Assembly (NCBI GenBank): GCA_023458875.1
Contig: JAEWXO010000069.1
Location: forward strand, 1-44,505
Source: Bacillota bacterium
GTDB lineage: Bacteria; Bacillota; Clostridia; Oscillospirales; Ruminococcaceae
Length of the DNA: 44,505 nt
Direction: 5' to 3'
Under the pieces are notes generated by a model. That model saw nothing but the letters and a program-made list of their open reading frames with translations, was not told the origin of the DNA and did not search any database. Of this stretch, positions 1-7,679 are shown piece by piece (the first letter of the stretch is position 1; every line of letters starts with the position of its first letter). The translations under genes were made by a program, and so were the position numbers.

Positions 1-126
1 TAGGGAACGCATTTATGCGTTCCGTTATGCTACGTGGTTTGTCGATTAAAAGCTATTTTATACTGTGAGAACCCTTGAATTTTCAAGATGTGAAATTATT
101 TTTGATGTGCGAAGTTTGAGTAAATA
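1..126 (+). mobile_element. Right end of an insertion sequence (partial)
   Basis: The stretch at 75-120, read on the minus strand, starts CTCAAACTTCGCAC and later has ATCTTGAAAATTCAA. The other end of the window has CTCAAACTTCGCAC (44210-44223) and ATCTCGAAAATTCAA (44241-44255) in the opposite orientation, just before a transposase start. These look like the two terminal inverted repeats of one IS type. A perfect 8-bp hairpin (GGAACGCA/TGCGTTCC, 4-23) lies where the end of the transposase gene would be. The transposase itself is outside the window, so the family cannot be confirmed from this end. Confidence 0.5.
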
Positions 127-130
127 AAAC

Positions 131-176
131 AAAATGCTCATAAGATAATGATTTGCATATTCTTATGAGCATTTTT
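131..176. terminator. Bidirectional terminator hairpin
   Basis: A 15-bp perfect inverted repeat, AAAATGCTCATAAGA (131-145) and TCTTATGAGCATTTT (161-175), with an A-tract before and a T-tract after. It can terminate the leftward amidase gene, which ends at 183, and anything reading out of the IS. Confidence 0.75.
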
Positions 177-182
177 CATATT

Positions 183-686
183 TTAATACTGGACCACACC
201 TTCTATGTGCAGACAGCGTATTTTCCTGTAATCATATGTCAGCAAAGGTCTGTAATCTGTGTTATAGCTGTGTGCGGCAACCAGAATATCCGAACGGCCA
301 AATGGCGCCGATGCCTCAACTACAACAGGAGAATGCTGAAATTCGCTGCCGTCAAACAGAAGCTGTACTATATCTCCCGGCCTGAGCTCGCTCATTGAAC
401 ATTCACGGGCCTTAGGACCTACAGAATCAGTTTTTCGCGTAAGAAAGTTATATAAATAAGTTACACCGGTCCACGCCGGAGCTTTGTTGTTTGCATTTAT
501 ATAATACCATCCGAATGTCGGAGTATAATTCATCACTCCGCCTCCGGCATATATGCACTGAGATGCAAAGTTTGTACAGTCACCGCCTATTTTATCGTAA
601 TCATAATAGAAAGGATTTGCAGAAAGAGCCCATTTGTGAGCATATCTTACAGCAGCATCCCTGTCATAGCGTTCAAGAGATTTCAT
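183..686 (-). CDS. Putative amidase-domain (Amidase_6, papain-like) hydrolase
   Basis: A 167-residue protein matching the putative amidase domain often found in Clostridia and Bacillus. It begins with the YDRDAAVRYAHKWAL helix, has the nucleophile region GGDCTNFASQC (Cys37), and has a His in FQHSPVVV (about 118) with a further SYNTDYRPL segment. By family these are Cys/His peptidase-like or amidase enzymes, often secreted; here I see no signal peptide, so the location is unclear. An AAGGGTGATG stretch lies upstream of the ATG, with rather long spacing. It is a single gene with its own terminator at 131-176. The substrate is unknown. Confidence 0.75.
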   Translation of the reverse strand: MKSLERYDRDAAVRYAHKWALSANPFYYDYDKIGGDCTNFASQCIYAGGGVMNYTPTFGWYYINANNKAPAWTGVTYLYNFLTRKTDSVGPKARECSMSELRPGDIVQLLFDGSEFQHSPVVVEASAPFGRSDILVAAHSYNTDYRPLLTYDYRKIRCLHIEGVVQY

Positions 687-730
687 GATATATCATCACC
701 CTTTTTATTATATGAGGATATTGAGGGGTA

Positions 731-800
731 TGTTACTGCAGGGATTTCTAATCAGCACGGGTCGACCGGGCTTTCCGACCGCCCTGGACCTTCGTTTTAC
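731..800 (+). repeat. MITE-like repeat, copy A (shortened)
   Basis: Contains the family core GTCGACCGGGCTTTCC followed by GGACCTTCG, preceded by GTTACTGCAGGGATTTC. It lacks most of the left inner arm seen in copies D and E, so it looks internally deleted. It lies between the amidase start and the aminotransferase terminator. Confidence 0.7.
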
Positions 801-840
801 CACTTTATGGTATAGATAAATAACAACGATGCTATCAATA

Positions 841-889
841 AACCGGAGCTGCCGCACATTTATTTTTGTACGGCAGCTCCGGTTTTTTT
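841..889. terminator. Strong terminator hairpin
   Basis: AACCGGAGCTGCCG (841-854) pairs with CGGCAGCTCCGGTT (871-884), followed on the plus strand by a T-run. On the minus strand it follows the aminotransferase stop at 944 and can end the metQNI-paaK-aminotransferase transcript. Confidence 0.8.
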
Positions 890-943
890 ATTTTTTGGAA
901 GGTTCCAATTTACATGTCACTCTGAAATCATAGAAAGCAACAG

Positions 944-2101
944 CTACATTTTATTTTTAATAGCTTCAAGGCGGTTAAGTGCTTCATAAAGCGTATCTTT
1001 TTTCTTTGCAAAATGAAGTCTGATATATCGGTTTTCGGGCTCTTTGAAAAAGCTTGAACCGGGGACTGCGCCTACTCCCACTCTTTCTGCAAGCTTTTCG
1101 CAGAATTCAAGGTCGCTTTCATATCCGTACCCGGAAATGTCAAGCAGAATATAATAAGCACCCTGTGGAACGGTGTGGTTTATCTTTAGGCTGTCAAGAC
1201 CGTCAAGCAGAATGCTGCGTTTTTCAGTGTACTTTTTCTGCAGGTCAAGATAATATTCATCAGCGAAATTCAGTCCGGTAACAGCCGCCTCCTGAAGCGG
1301 CGCGGCTGCACCGACAGTAAGAAAATCGTGCACTTTTTTTACGGTATCAATAACAGCGGACGGTGCAATTACATATCCCAGACGCCAGCCTGTTATCGAG
1401 TAGGTTTTTGAAAGCGAACCGCAGGAAATGGTGCGCTCCCACATATCCGGCAGGGTTGCAAAATATGTATGCTTATTCGGAGCATATAATATATGCTCAT
1501 ATACCTCATCGGTAATTACAAAGGCATCATACTTCCGGGCTAAATCTGCAATAATTTTAAGCTCGTCGTATGTAAATACCTTACCGCATGGATTGGACGG
1601 ATTGCAGAGAATAAGAGCTTTCGGATTCTGCTTAAAAGCAGCTTCGAGCACATCAGCGTCAAAACCAAAATGCGGCGGAATAAGCGGCACATAAACAGGC
1701 TCAGCCCCGGAAAGGATTGTATCGGCACCGTAGTTTTCATAAAAAGGAGAAAAAACTATAACCTTATCTCCGGGATTTGTAACACTCATCATTGCCGCCA
1801 TCATGGCCTCAGTACTGCCGCAGGTTACGACAATTTCACTGTTCGGATCTATTTTTCTTCCTGTGAAATGCTCATGCTTTCTCGAAAGAGCCTCACGGAA
1901 ATTCTGTGCGCCCCATGTTATCGAATACTGATGAAAATCCTCCCTCGTTACCTCTGCAAGCCTGTCAAGTATTTCACGGGGCGGTTCAAAATCAGGAAAG
2001 CCTTGAGATAAATTTACTGCACCGTATTGATTGGATATTCTCGTCATTCGTCGGATTACAGAATCGGTAAATCCGCTTGTTCTGTTTGAAAGCTCAGGCA
2101 T
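944..2101 (-). CDS. Class I/II pyridoxal-phosphate aminotransferase
   Basis: A 385-residue fold-type I aminotransferase, full length for the aspartate/aromatic/methionine family. The PLP lysine is in GSLSKTYSITGWRLGY (Lys232); CNPSNPCGK and FVITDEVYEH give the Asn and Asp that hold the cofactor; RLHFAKK near the end carries the carboxylate-binding Arg. It follows the CoA ligase gene by 12 bp and is last in a leftward operon with metQNI. Given an adjacent PaaK-type ligase and the remains of an oxidoreductase gene, a role in making 2-oxoacids from aromatic, branched or sulfur amino acids is reasonable, but substrate specificity cannot be read from the sequence. Confidence 0.9.
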   Translation of the reverse strand: MPELSNRTSGFTDSVIRRMTRISNQYGAVNLSQGFPDFEPPREILDRLAEVTREDFHQYSITWGAQNFREALSRKHEHFTGRKIDPNSEIVVTCGSTEAMMAAMMSVTNPGDKVIVFSPFYENYGADTILSGAEPVYVPLIPPHFGFDADVLEAAFKQNPKALILCNPSNPCGKVFTYDELKIIADLARKYDAFVITDEVYEHILYAPNKHTYFATLPDMWERTISCGSLSKTYSITGWRLGYVIAPSAVIDTVKKVHDFLTVGAAAPLQEAAVTGLNFADEYYLDLQKKYTEKRSILLDGLDSLKINHTVPQGAYYILLDISGYGYESDLEFCEKLAERVGVGAVPGSSFFKEPENRYIRLHFAKKKDTLYEALNRLEAIKNKM

Positions 2102-2113
2102 TTTCTGCCTCCT

Positions 2114-3454
2114 TTAAATATTATATTCCAGCTTGCGTTCGTCAACTATACGTCTTGATTTATGCTCGGAGCGTGTATCAAGTCCGCCGTCCTCATGTAC
2201 GACAACGGCATACGGTTTTACGCCTATTCTTGATTTTAAAGCGGTTGAAACCGTATCGGCAACCTGCTCGTCAGAATCAGGATTATCCGGATTTTTTTCT
2301 ATTTCAACAGAGTACTTGCAGGTGAAATCCTTATCAAAAATTCTTATGAGATATTCGCCCGTTATACCTTCAATATCATGAATAACCGCTTCAATATCAC
2401 TAGGGAAAACATTTACAGCTGATACGATAAACATATCGTCTTTTCTGCCATTTATATGTATTTTTCCGTGTGTACGTCCGCATGAGCATTTTGTATTGTC
2501 AATCCAGCCTATATCTCCTGAAAGAAAACGGATCATCGGTCTTGCCTTTTTACGGAGCGTTGTATATACAAGCTCTCCGACAGATCCGGCCGGAAGAATT
2601 TCACCTGTATGAATATCAACTGTTTCAACGAGAATCTGATCCTCGCAGATGTGTAATCCATCCTTCGCCTCGCACATTGCAGCGCAGGCACCGAAAATAT
2701 CCGACAAGCCGTAGAAATCGTAAAGCTCAGCGCCCCATAAGTCCTCTATTGCCTTTCTTGTTGCATCTATTGAACCACCGAGTTCTCCTGCAACAATTAT
2801 TTTTCTGATTGAAAGGTCGGTTTTCGGGTCAATTCCTGATTTTTTTGCCTTCTCTCCAAGCTGCCATGCGTATGACGGTGATGTCCACAGAATAGTAGGC
2901 TGATAGGTCTGCAGAATATACAGAAGCCTCTCACTCGGAAGAGTACCGCCCCATATGCAGAGCGCACCGAGGTTTTGCGCACCTATTACGTCCGGTCCTC
3001 CGACATAAAGCGAAAAATTAAGTGCGTGAACATATCTGTCATTCGGTCTCATTCCTATCTGCCAGAACCAACGGCTTTCAGTGTCCTGAAACTCATCAAA
3101 GTCCTGCTTTGTAAACGGGCTCATTGTCGGTACTCCCGTTGAGCCGGTCGAGGTTGAGATAAATACAACATCCTCCTCAGGAACTGCCGCAAGCTCACCC
3201 AGAAACGAACCTACACCCTGTGTATCTCGCTCTGTCTGCTTATTGATAAACGGAAATCTCTGCAGATCCTCAAGGGTATTTATATCCTTAGGCTTCACTC
3301 CTGCCTCATCAAATGAACGCTTATAATATGGTGAATTATTATAGGAAAACTTCACGATTTCCTTAAGCCTTTCTAATTGTAACTCTTCAAGGCTTTCCCT
3401 GTCAAGAGTTTCGATATACTCATTCCAGTATTTCTTTTTTGTATCAGTTGCCAT
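2114..3454 (-). CDS. paaK: Phenylacetate-CoA ligase family (PaaK-like) acyl-CoA ligase
   Basis: A 446-residue adenylate-forming enzyme of the PaaK family. It opens with the typical LERLKEIVKFSYNNSPYYK region, has the ATP loop STSTGSTGVPT (about 101-111), the YDFYGLSDIFG motif, SGDIGWI and, after a CSCGRTHGKI Cys/His segment, the C-terminal lid with INGRKDDM. By family it activates an aryl or similar carboxylic acid to its CoA thioester with ATP, and in anaerobes may run in reverse to make ATP. The start has GGAGG 9 bp upstream. It lies between the oxidoreductase remnant and the aminotransferase in the met operon. The substrate (phenylacetate, indoleacetate or another) is not determined. Confidence 0.85.
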   Translation of the reverse strand: MATDTKKKYWNEYIETLDRESLEELQLERLKEIVKFSYNNSPYYKRSFDEAGVKPKDINTLEDLQRFPFINKQTERDTQGVGSFLGELAAVPEEDVVFISTSTGSTGVPTMSPFTKQDFDEFQDTESRWFWQIGMRPNDRYVHALNFSLYVGGPDVIGAQNLGALCIWGGTLPSERLLYILQTYQPTILWTSPSYAWQLGEKAKKSGIDPKTDLSIRKIIVAGELGGSIDATRKAIEDLWGAELYDFYGLSDIFGACAAMCEAKDGLHICEDQILVETVDIHTGEILPAGSVGELVYTTLRKKARPMIRFLSGDIGWIDNTKCSCGRTHGKIHINGRKDDMFIVSAVNVFPSDIEAVIHDIEGITGEYLIRIFDKDFTCKYSVEIEKNPDNPDSDEQVADTVSTALKSRIGVKPYAVVVHEDGGLDTRSEHKSRRIVDERKLEYNI

Positions 3455-3629
3455 TTAAATTACCCTCCGTATCTCGTATCCAGTATTGCGGGATAAATTT
3501 CCACTTTTTATCTCTGGATTTTTTTATTAATTCAACATCATTATCGTTAAGATGTTTAATATAGTTCTGCTAAGCACATGTTGTAAATGCACCCTGCACA
3601 CCTCTGCCAAGCCATATAAACTCTTTCAT
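3444..3629 (-). pseudogene. Remnant of a 2-oxoacid:ferredoxin oxidoreductase gamma subunit gene
   Basis: With an upstream AGGA, an ATG at 3629 opens MKEFIWLGRGVQGAFTTCA and then hits TAG (3570-3572). The opening strongly resembles the N-terminus of gamma subunits of pyruvate/indolepyruvate/2-oxoisovalerate:ferredoxin oxidoreductases (typically K-E-I-x-W-x-G-R-G-G-Q-G). The frame stays open after the TAG for about 40 codons (including SRDKKWKFIPQYW) to TGA at 3444, overlapping the paaK start, but this part is not recognised. The intact gamma gene would be far longer, so most has been lost. The identification rests on 19 residues. Confidence 0.5.
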
Positions 3630-3643
3630 ATACACATCGTTCC

Positions 3644-4309
3644 TCATATTTTTTTATCAAGCTTACCTGTAATAAATTCGCCGATCCACTGAATAAGCTG
3701 AACCAGAACAATCAATATCGAAACACAGGCTATCATTATATCCGTCTGATATCTCTGATAACCGTAGCGATAAGCCAGATCTCCGAGACCGCCACCGCCT
3801 ACAAGTCCTGCCATTGCAGAAAAACCGAGAATTGATATTGCCGTTACCGTTATGTTCTTTACAAGTGACGGCAATGCCTCCGGAATAAGTATTCCTGTTA
3901 TTACTGAAAGCTTTTTAGCACCTGATGAAACAGCCGCTTCAATTATTCCTCTGCTTACGTCTGAGAACGAAGCCTCCGCAAGTCTTGCAAAAAAAGCGAT
4001 TGACGCTATGGAAAGCGGAACAACAACTGCTTCGGAACCTATTTTTGTGCCTACAATAAGCTTTGAAAGCGGAAGAAGCAATATCATCAGTATAAGAAAC
4101 GGTACAGAACGTATTATGTTAAGAATAATACCGACGGATTTATTCACAGCCGCATTCTTTACAAACAGCCGGTTTGACGTCGCATAAAGCAGCAGTCCCA
4201 GAATACCGCCTAATACTATTGCCGCAGCAAGCGAAGTCAACACCATAAATGCCGTTTGCGCCAAAGCTTTTTTTATTTCATCACTCAGATTCAGAATATT
4301 TTCAAGCAC
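3644..4309 (-). CDS. metI: Methionine ABC transporter permease MetI
   Basis: A 221-residue polytopic permease with about five membrane segments. The loop SSGAKKLSVITGILIPEALPS is the EAA motif that contacts the ATPase, and MAGLVGGGGLGDLAYRYGYQRY is the typical MetI C-terminal segment. It starts with GTG at 4309, preceded by AGAGGTGA, and overlaps metN by 8 bp, so translation is coupled. With MetN and MetQ it should import D/L-methionine or related sulfur compounds. Confidence 0.93.
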   Translation of the reverse strand: MLENILNLSDEIKKALAQTAFMVLTSLAAAIVLGGILGLLLYATSNRLFVKNAAVNKSVGIILNIIRSVPFLILMILLLPLSKLIVGTKIGSEAVVVPLSIASIAFFARLAEASFSDVSRGIIEAAVSSGAKKLSVITGILIPEALPSLVKNITVTAISILGFSAMAGLVGGGGLGDLAYRYGYQRYQTDIMIACVSILIVLVQLIQWIGEFITGKLDKKI

Positions 4310-5357
4310 TAAGAATCACCTCTGTTCTGTGTGTTCGCTCAACGAGAGCTTTAATTGTCTCTTTTACATTTTCATTTTCACCGATAATATTTACATAGAG
4401 GATTCCCAGTGGTTTTGCTCCGATGTATTCTATTTTTCCATGAAGAATATTGTACTTGACGTTATAGTCTGATGCAGTTTGTGAAAGCACAGCCTCCGCT
4501 GCCTTTTCACCAAGATATGTTATTTTGACAACAGGACCGCTTATCACTGTTTTTATTTCTTCCGGTATCTCAAAATTCTGCGTGTGTGCAATCAGCTGCC
4601 TTGTGAATTCATGCTGGGGATTTGTAAAAACGCTATATACGTCGCCTGTTTCTACAACCTCTCCGTCTGACATTACAGCAGTCCTGTTGCATATGGATTT
4701 TACAACATCGAGCTCGTGTGTAATTATTATAATCGTAACTCCAAACTTATTATTTACTTCCTTTAACAGTTCAAGCACTGACGAAGTTGTTTCTGCATCA
4801 AGAGCAGAGGTCGGCTCGTCGCAAAGCAGAATACTCGTATTATTTGCAAGTGCTCTTGCTATTGCAACACGCTGCTTCTGACCTCCTGAAAGCTTTGACG
4901 GATAGGAATCAGCTTTATCGGAAAGCTTTACAAATTCAAGCAGCTCATGAACTCTGTTCTGAATCTGAGCTTTATTCCAGCCCGCCGCTTTAAGTACAAA
5001 GGCAATGTTCTGAAAAACTGTCTTATTCTCCGCAAGGTTGAAATGCTGAAAAATCATTCCGATATTTCCGCGGAGCTTACGTAACTGTGCCCCCTTCAAA
5101 GCTCTGCTTTTATATGAGCTTTTAGCATTCTCACTTGCATTATATCCGGTTATATCTTCCCCGTTTACAATAACACTGCCTCTGCTTACTCCCTGCAAAA
5201 GGTTTATCGTTCTTATAAGTGTGCTTTTACCTGCCCCGCTGCCTCCGACAATTCCGAATATATCGCCTTTATCTATACTGAACGATACATTCCTTACAGC
5301 GTTGATTTTACATTTTCCATTGGTAAGAACAACGCTGACATCCCTGAATTCTACCAT
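4302..5357 (-). CDS. metN: Methionine ABC transporter ATP-binding protein MetN
   Basis: A 351-residue ABC ATPase: Walker A GGSGAGKST (38-46), signature LSGGQKQRVAIARAL, Walker B ILLCDEPTSALD and switch His in IIITHELD. The last 80 or so residues form the NIL domain found in MetN, which binds methionine and gives trans-inhibition of uptake. An unusual extra stretch of about 20 residues between Walker A and the Q-loop (NASENAKSSYKSRALKGAQ) is longer than usual. It lies between metQ and metI. Confidence 0.94.
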   Translation of the reverse strand: MVEFRDVSVVLTNGKCKINAVRNVSFSIDKGDIFGIVGGSGAGKSTLIRTINLLQGVSRGSVIVNGEDITGYNASENAKSSYKSRALKGAQLRKLRGNIGMIFQHFNLAENKTVFQNIAFVLKAAGWNKAQIQNRVHELLEFVKLSDKADSYPSKLSGGQKQRVAIARALANNTSILLCDEPTSALDAETTSSVLELLKEVNNKFGVTIIIITHELDVVKSICNRTAVMSDGEVVETGDVYSVFTNPQHEFTRQLIAHTQNFEIPEEIKTVISGPVVKITYLGEKAAEAVLSQTASDYNVKYNILHGKIEYIGAKPLGILYVNIIGENENVKETIKALVERTHRTEVILSA

Positions 5358-5372
5358 TTTATCACCACAACT

Positions 5373-6203
5373 TTACTCATTATATGCCGGTGGCTTTGCA
5401 AACGCTGTATACTGCTTGCTTTCATCTTCAATAACGCTGCGGAATTTATCAGAATGAACGATTGAAGTAATATCCTTTGCAAACTGCTTATCAATATCAG
5501 CGGTTCTTACTGCAATAACGTTGAAATATCCCTCTCCAAGCTGTTCATTATAAACTGCGTCAGAAAGCTTCAGGCCTGCACCGATAGCATAATTTCCATT
5601 AATTACTGCAAAATCTGTACTGTCAAGGACACTCGGCAAAATCTCTGCACTGACTTCTGTAAACTTCAGATTCTTTGGGTTTTCTGATATATCCGAAACT
5701 GTTGCCTTTGAAGCATCAATATCAGGATCTAAAGTAATAACACCGGTCTGTGCAAGTACACGAAGTGCTCTTGAAAGGTTTGTGTCGTCATTCGGGATTG
5801 CAACTGTTGAACCGTTATCTGCATCATTGGTATTATCGTATTTATTTGAAAATACTCCCATTGCTGCAGTCGGAATTTCTGTTATATAGCTGAGCTTCAG
5901 TGAATGATCCTCGCTGAATTTTTTCAGATATGTGGAATGCTGAAACATATTCACATCAATTTCATTTTCTGCAAGTGCGTTATTCGGCTGAACATAATCA
6001 GAAAATTCCCTCAATTCTATTGTATATCCCTTTTCTTCAAGTTCAGGCTGAATTGCCTCCTTGAACATATCACCGTAAGGTCCTGCACATACACCGAGTC
6101 TTATCGTTTTTTCGGATTTTTTCTCTTTTCCGCATCCCGTCAGTCCGACTGTTCCGATAATAACTGCAAGCGTAACCGCTGTAATTTTTTTAATTTTATT
6201 CAT
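5373..6203 (-). CDS. metQ: Methionine-binding lipoprotein MetQ (NlpA family)
   Basis: A 276-residue substrate-binding lipoprotein. The signal peptide ends in lipobox LTGCGKEK, followed by KTIRLGVCAGPYGDMF, the start of the NlpA/MetQ fold. DVNMFQHSTYLKKF, IPNDDTNLSRALRVLAQTG and the FAVINGNYAIGAGL ligand-site segment are family hallmarks. It is the first gene of the metQNI operon, with AAGGAG upstream. The leader (6204-6360) holds a short Cys/Met-containing ORF and a hairpin, which may regulate it. Confidence 0.93.
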   Translation of the reverse strand: MNKIKKITAVTLAVIIGTVGLTGCGKEKKSEKTIRLGVCAGPYGDMFKEAIQPELEEKGYTIELREFSDYVQPNNALAENEIDVNMFQHSTYLKKFSEDHSLKLSYITEIPTAAMGVFSNKYDNTNDADNGSTVAIPNDDTNLSRALRVLAQTGVITLDPDIDASKATVSDISENPKNLKFTEVSAEILPSVLDSTDFAVINGNYAIGAGLKLSDAVYNEQLGEGYFNVIAVRTADIDKQFAKDITSIVHSDKFRSVIEDESKQYTAFAKPPAYNE

Positions 6204-6251
6204 AAAGGTAAACTCCTTAAAAATTTTTATTTATGGTATCATATATAGGCC

Positions 6252-6276
6252 TTAATGATGCTCTCTTCATCATTAA
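6252..6276. other. Hairpin in the metQ leader
   Basis: A perfect 9-bp stem TTAATGATG / CATCATTAA with a 7-nt loop, starting 3 nt after the short leader ORF stop on the minus strand. No U-run follows, so it is not a standard intrinsic terminator. It could be part of an attenuation or translation switch. Confidence 0.4.
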
Positions 6277-6278
6277 AT

Positions 6279-6344
6279 TCAACATCGCTCTGTATACAAA
6301 TGTCTGCACATTCGTTTAAGCGACAGGATAAATAAATACTCCAT
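6279..6344 (-). CDS. Candidate leader peptide upstream of metQ (21 aa)
   Basis: ATG at 6344 preceded by GGGGGGAACAG opens a 21-codon ORF ending KRMCRHLYTERC. It has Met12, Cys13 and a final Cys21 just before the stop, with a hairpin directly downstream (6252-6276) and metQ 75 bp further on. Cys/Arg/His-containing leader peptides are known upstream of sulfur-uptake genes in other bacteria. It may instead be chance; there is no terminator. Confidence 0.35.
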   Translation of the reverse strand: MEYLFILSLKRMCRHLYTERC

Positions 6345-6463
6345 TCTGTTCCCCCCTGTCTGGAATATACTAATGATAACACCGAAAACCCGTTCTGTCC
6401 AATACAATAAACCAATAATCAGTAATAGATTTTCCCTATATGTTTGGTATGCTTCCTATAAAA

Positions 6464-6503
6464 ATAAAAAAACTGCAGGAAAACAAGTTTTCCCACAGCT
6501 TTT
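6464..6503 (-). terminator. Terminator of the LysR gene
   Basis: On the minus strand a CTG-TG-GGAAAA stem folds onto TTTTCC-TG-CAG (6473-6498) and is followed by a run of seven T. It lies about 55 bp after the LysR stop. Confidence 0.65.
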
Positions 6504-6555
6504 TACATCCTACTTTACTGTTGAGCCATGCCCTCAAGTAAGGCTAATAAATAAC

Positions 6556-7488
6556 TTACCCTTCTCTGCCGAACGGTAACAAATACTCCTTTAATTTATC
6601 TATATAAAGCATTCCTATATCGCTTAAAAACGAATTTTTTCTTGTAATAAAGCCTATTTCCATTATTTCATCCGGTGCCTTTTCTTCATAGCTGAAAGGA
6701 ACGGCAAGATAATCCGTACCGTTAAGCTCCTCGCAGATGATTCCTGAGCAAAGCGTATAGCCGTTAAGTCCTATCATAAGATTGAGCATAGTCGAACGGT
6801 CGCACGCCTTTATGGTGCGGGAGTATTCGCAGGTGCTGAGAATTTCTTCTGAGAGATAAAACGAGCTGTTTTCACCCTGCTCAAATGAAAGGCACGGATA
6901 ATCCGCAAGCTGCGAAAAATTAATCGTCTTATTTTTTGCAAGCGGATGTCCTCTCCACAAATACACATATGGTTTGCAGTATGTAAGCTTTTGAAATTCA
7001 AGATTGTTCGTCGAAAGCAGCTTTGTTATTGACTGGCGGTTGAAATTATCGAGATAAATTATTCCTATTTCACTCCGGAGTGTATGAACATCGCTGATTA
7101 TATCCCTTGTCTGCGTTTCACGGATTGCAAATTCATAGTCTGCCGTACCCAGCACCTTTACCATTTCTACAAATGCCTTGACTGCAAATGAATAATGCTG
7201 TGTTGAAACCCCGAACTTTTTCTTGACATTTGTGCCTCCGGAGTATTTTTCCGCAAGAATTTCATACTGTGACAAGACCTGCTTTGCGTAAAGTATAAAT
7301 TCAGTACCGTCGTTTGTAAGTGTAACACCACGGCCGCTGCGGTTAAAAACAGTTATGCCTATTTCCTTTTCAAGCTCCTGTATTGAAGTCGTAAGCGACG
7401 GCTGTGTAATAAACAAAGCCTCGGCCGCTTTATTCAGAGAACCGGTTTCGGAAATTGTAATTGCATATTTAAGTTGCTGTAAAGTCAC
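6556..7488 (-). CDS. LysR-family transcriptional regulator
   Basis: About 310 residues. The N-terminal winged helix reads LQQLKYAITISETGSLNKAAEA with ITQPSLTTSIQELEKEIG, the sequence type of CysB/CysL-like or aromatic LysR proteins. The C-terminal half is the LysR substrate domain. I chose the GTG at 7488 because AGGCGG sits 6 bp upstream and a good promoter (7532-7560) overlaps the more upstream in-frame ATG at 7560. It is divergent from rrf2 and lies upstream of metQNI, so it may regulate sulfur amino acid uptake; the effector is not known. Confidence 0.88.
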   Translation of the reverse strand: MTLQQLKYAITISETGSLNKAAEALFITQPSLTTSIQELEKEIGITVFNRSGRGVTLTNDGTEFILYAKQVLSQYEILAEKYSGGTNVKKKFGVSTQHYSFAVKAFVEMVKVLGTADYEFAIRETQTRDIISDVHTLRSEIGIIYLDNFNRQSITKLLSTNNLEFQKLTYCKPYVYLWRGHPLAKNKTINFSQLADYPCLSFEQGENSSFYLSEEILSTCEYSRTIKACDRSTMLNLMIGLNGYTLCSGIICEELNGTDYLAVPFSYEEKAPDEIMEIGFITRKNSFLSDIGMLYIDKLKEYLLPFGREG

Positions 7489-7514
7489 TCTGCACCGCCT
7501 CATTTCATATAATT

Positions 7515-7529
7515 CATATAGGTTATATA
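7515..7529 (-). promoter_or_regulatory. Candidate operator at the LysR promoter
   Basis: The minus strand reads TATATAACCTATATG, starting 2 bp past the -10 box. The same 15-mer with one change (TATATAACCGATATG) lies at the same place in the cysteine-leader promoter (12005-12019). Confidence 0.5.
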
Positions 7530-7531
7530 TC

Positions 7532-7560
7532 ACTATATCAGATTTCCACGCAGAAGTCAA
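7532..7560 (-). promoter_or_regulatory. Promoter of the LysR gene
   Basis: TTGACT, 17 bp, TATAGT on the minus strand. It puts the start of transcription near 7525, downstream of the in-frame ATG at 7560, so that ATG cannot be used from this promoter. Confidence 0.7.
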
Positions 7561-7592
7561 GTATTTTTTGGTGGATAAGTACAGATTTTTAG

Positions 7593-7626
7593 AAAACTTA
7601 TTAAAAAAATATGTTTAATAAGTTTT
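7593..7626. promoter_or_regulatory. 13-bp inverted repeat between lysR and rrf2
   Basis: AAAACTTATTAAA and TTTAATAAGTTTT, separated by 8 bp, lie between two divergent promoters and 10 bp upstream of the rrf2 -35 box. No U-run pattern or gene end is nearby, so an operator is more likely than a terminator. Confidence 0.45.
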
Positions 7627-7636
7627 TAATGTATTA

Positions 7637-7665
7637 TTGAAATCATACAAAACCTATGTTATAAT
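7637..7665 (+). promoter_or_regulatory. Promoter of the rrf2 regulator gene
   Basis: TTGAAA (7637-7642), 17 bp, TATAAT (7660-7665). The spacer holds ACAAAACCTATGT (7647-7659), found again in the symporter promoter at 16783-16795 and related to the LysR and cysteine-leader motifs. Confidence 0.75.
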
Positions 7666-7679
7666 AGTATTATATTTAA

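Noticed and set aside
6204..6470. SAM riboswitch or T-box before metQ
   Set aside because: No S-box core or T-box sequence is present; only the short ORF and a hairpin.
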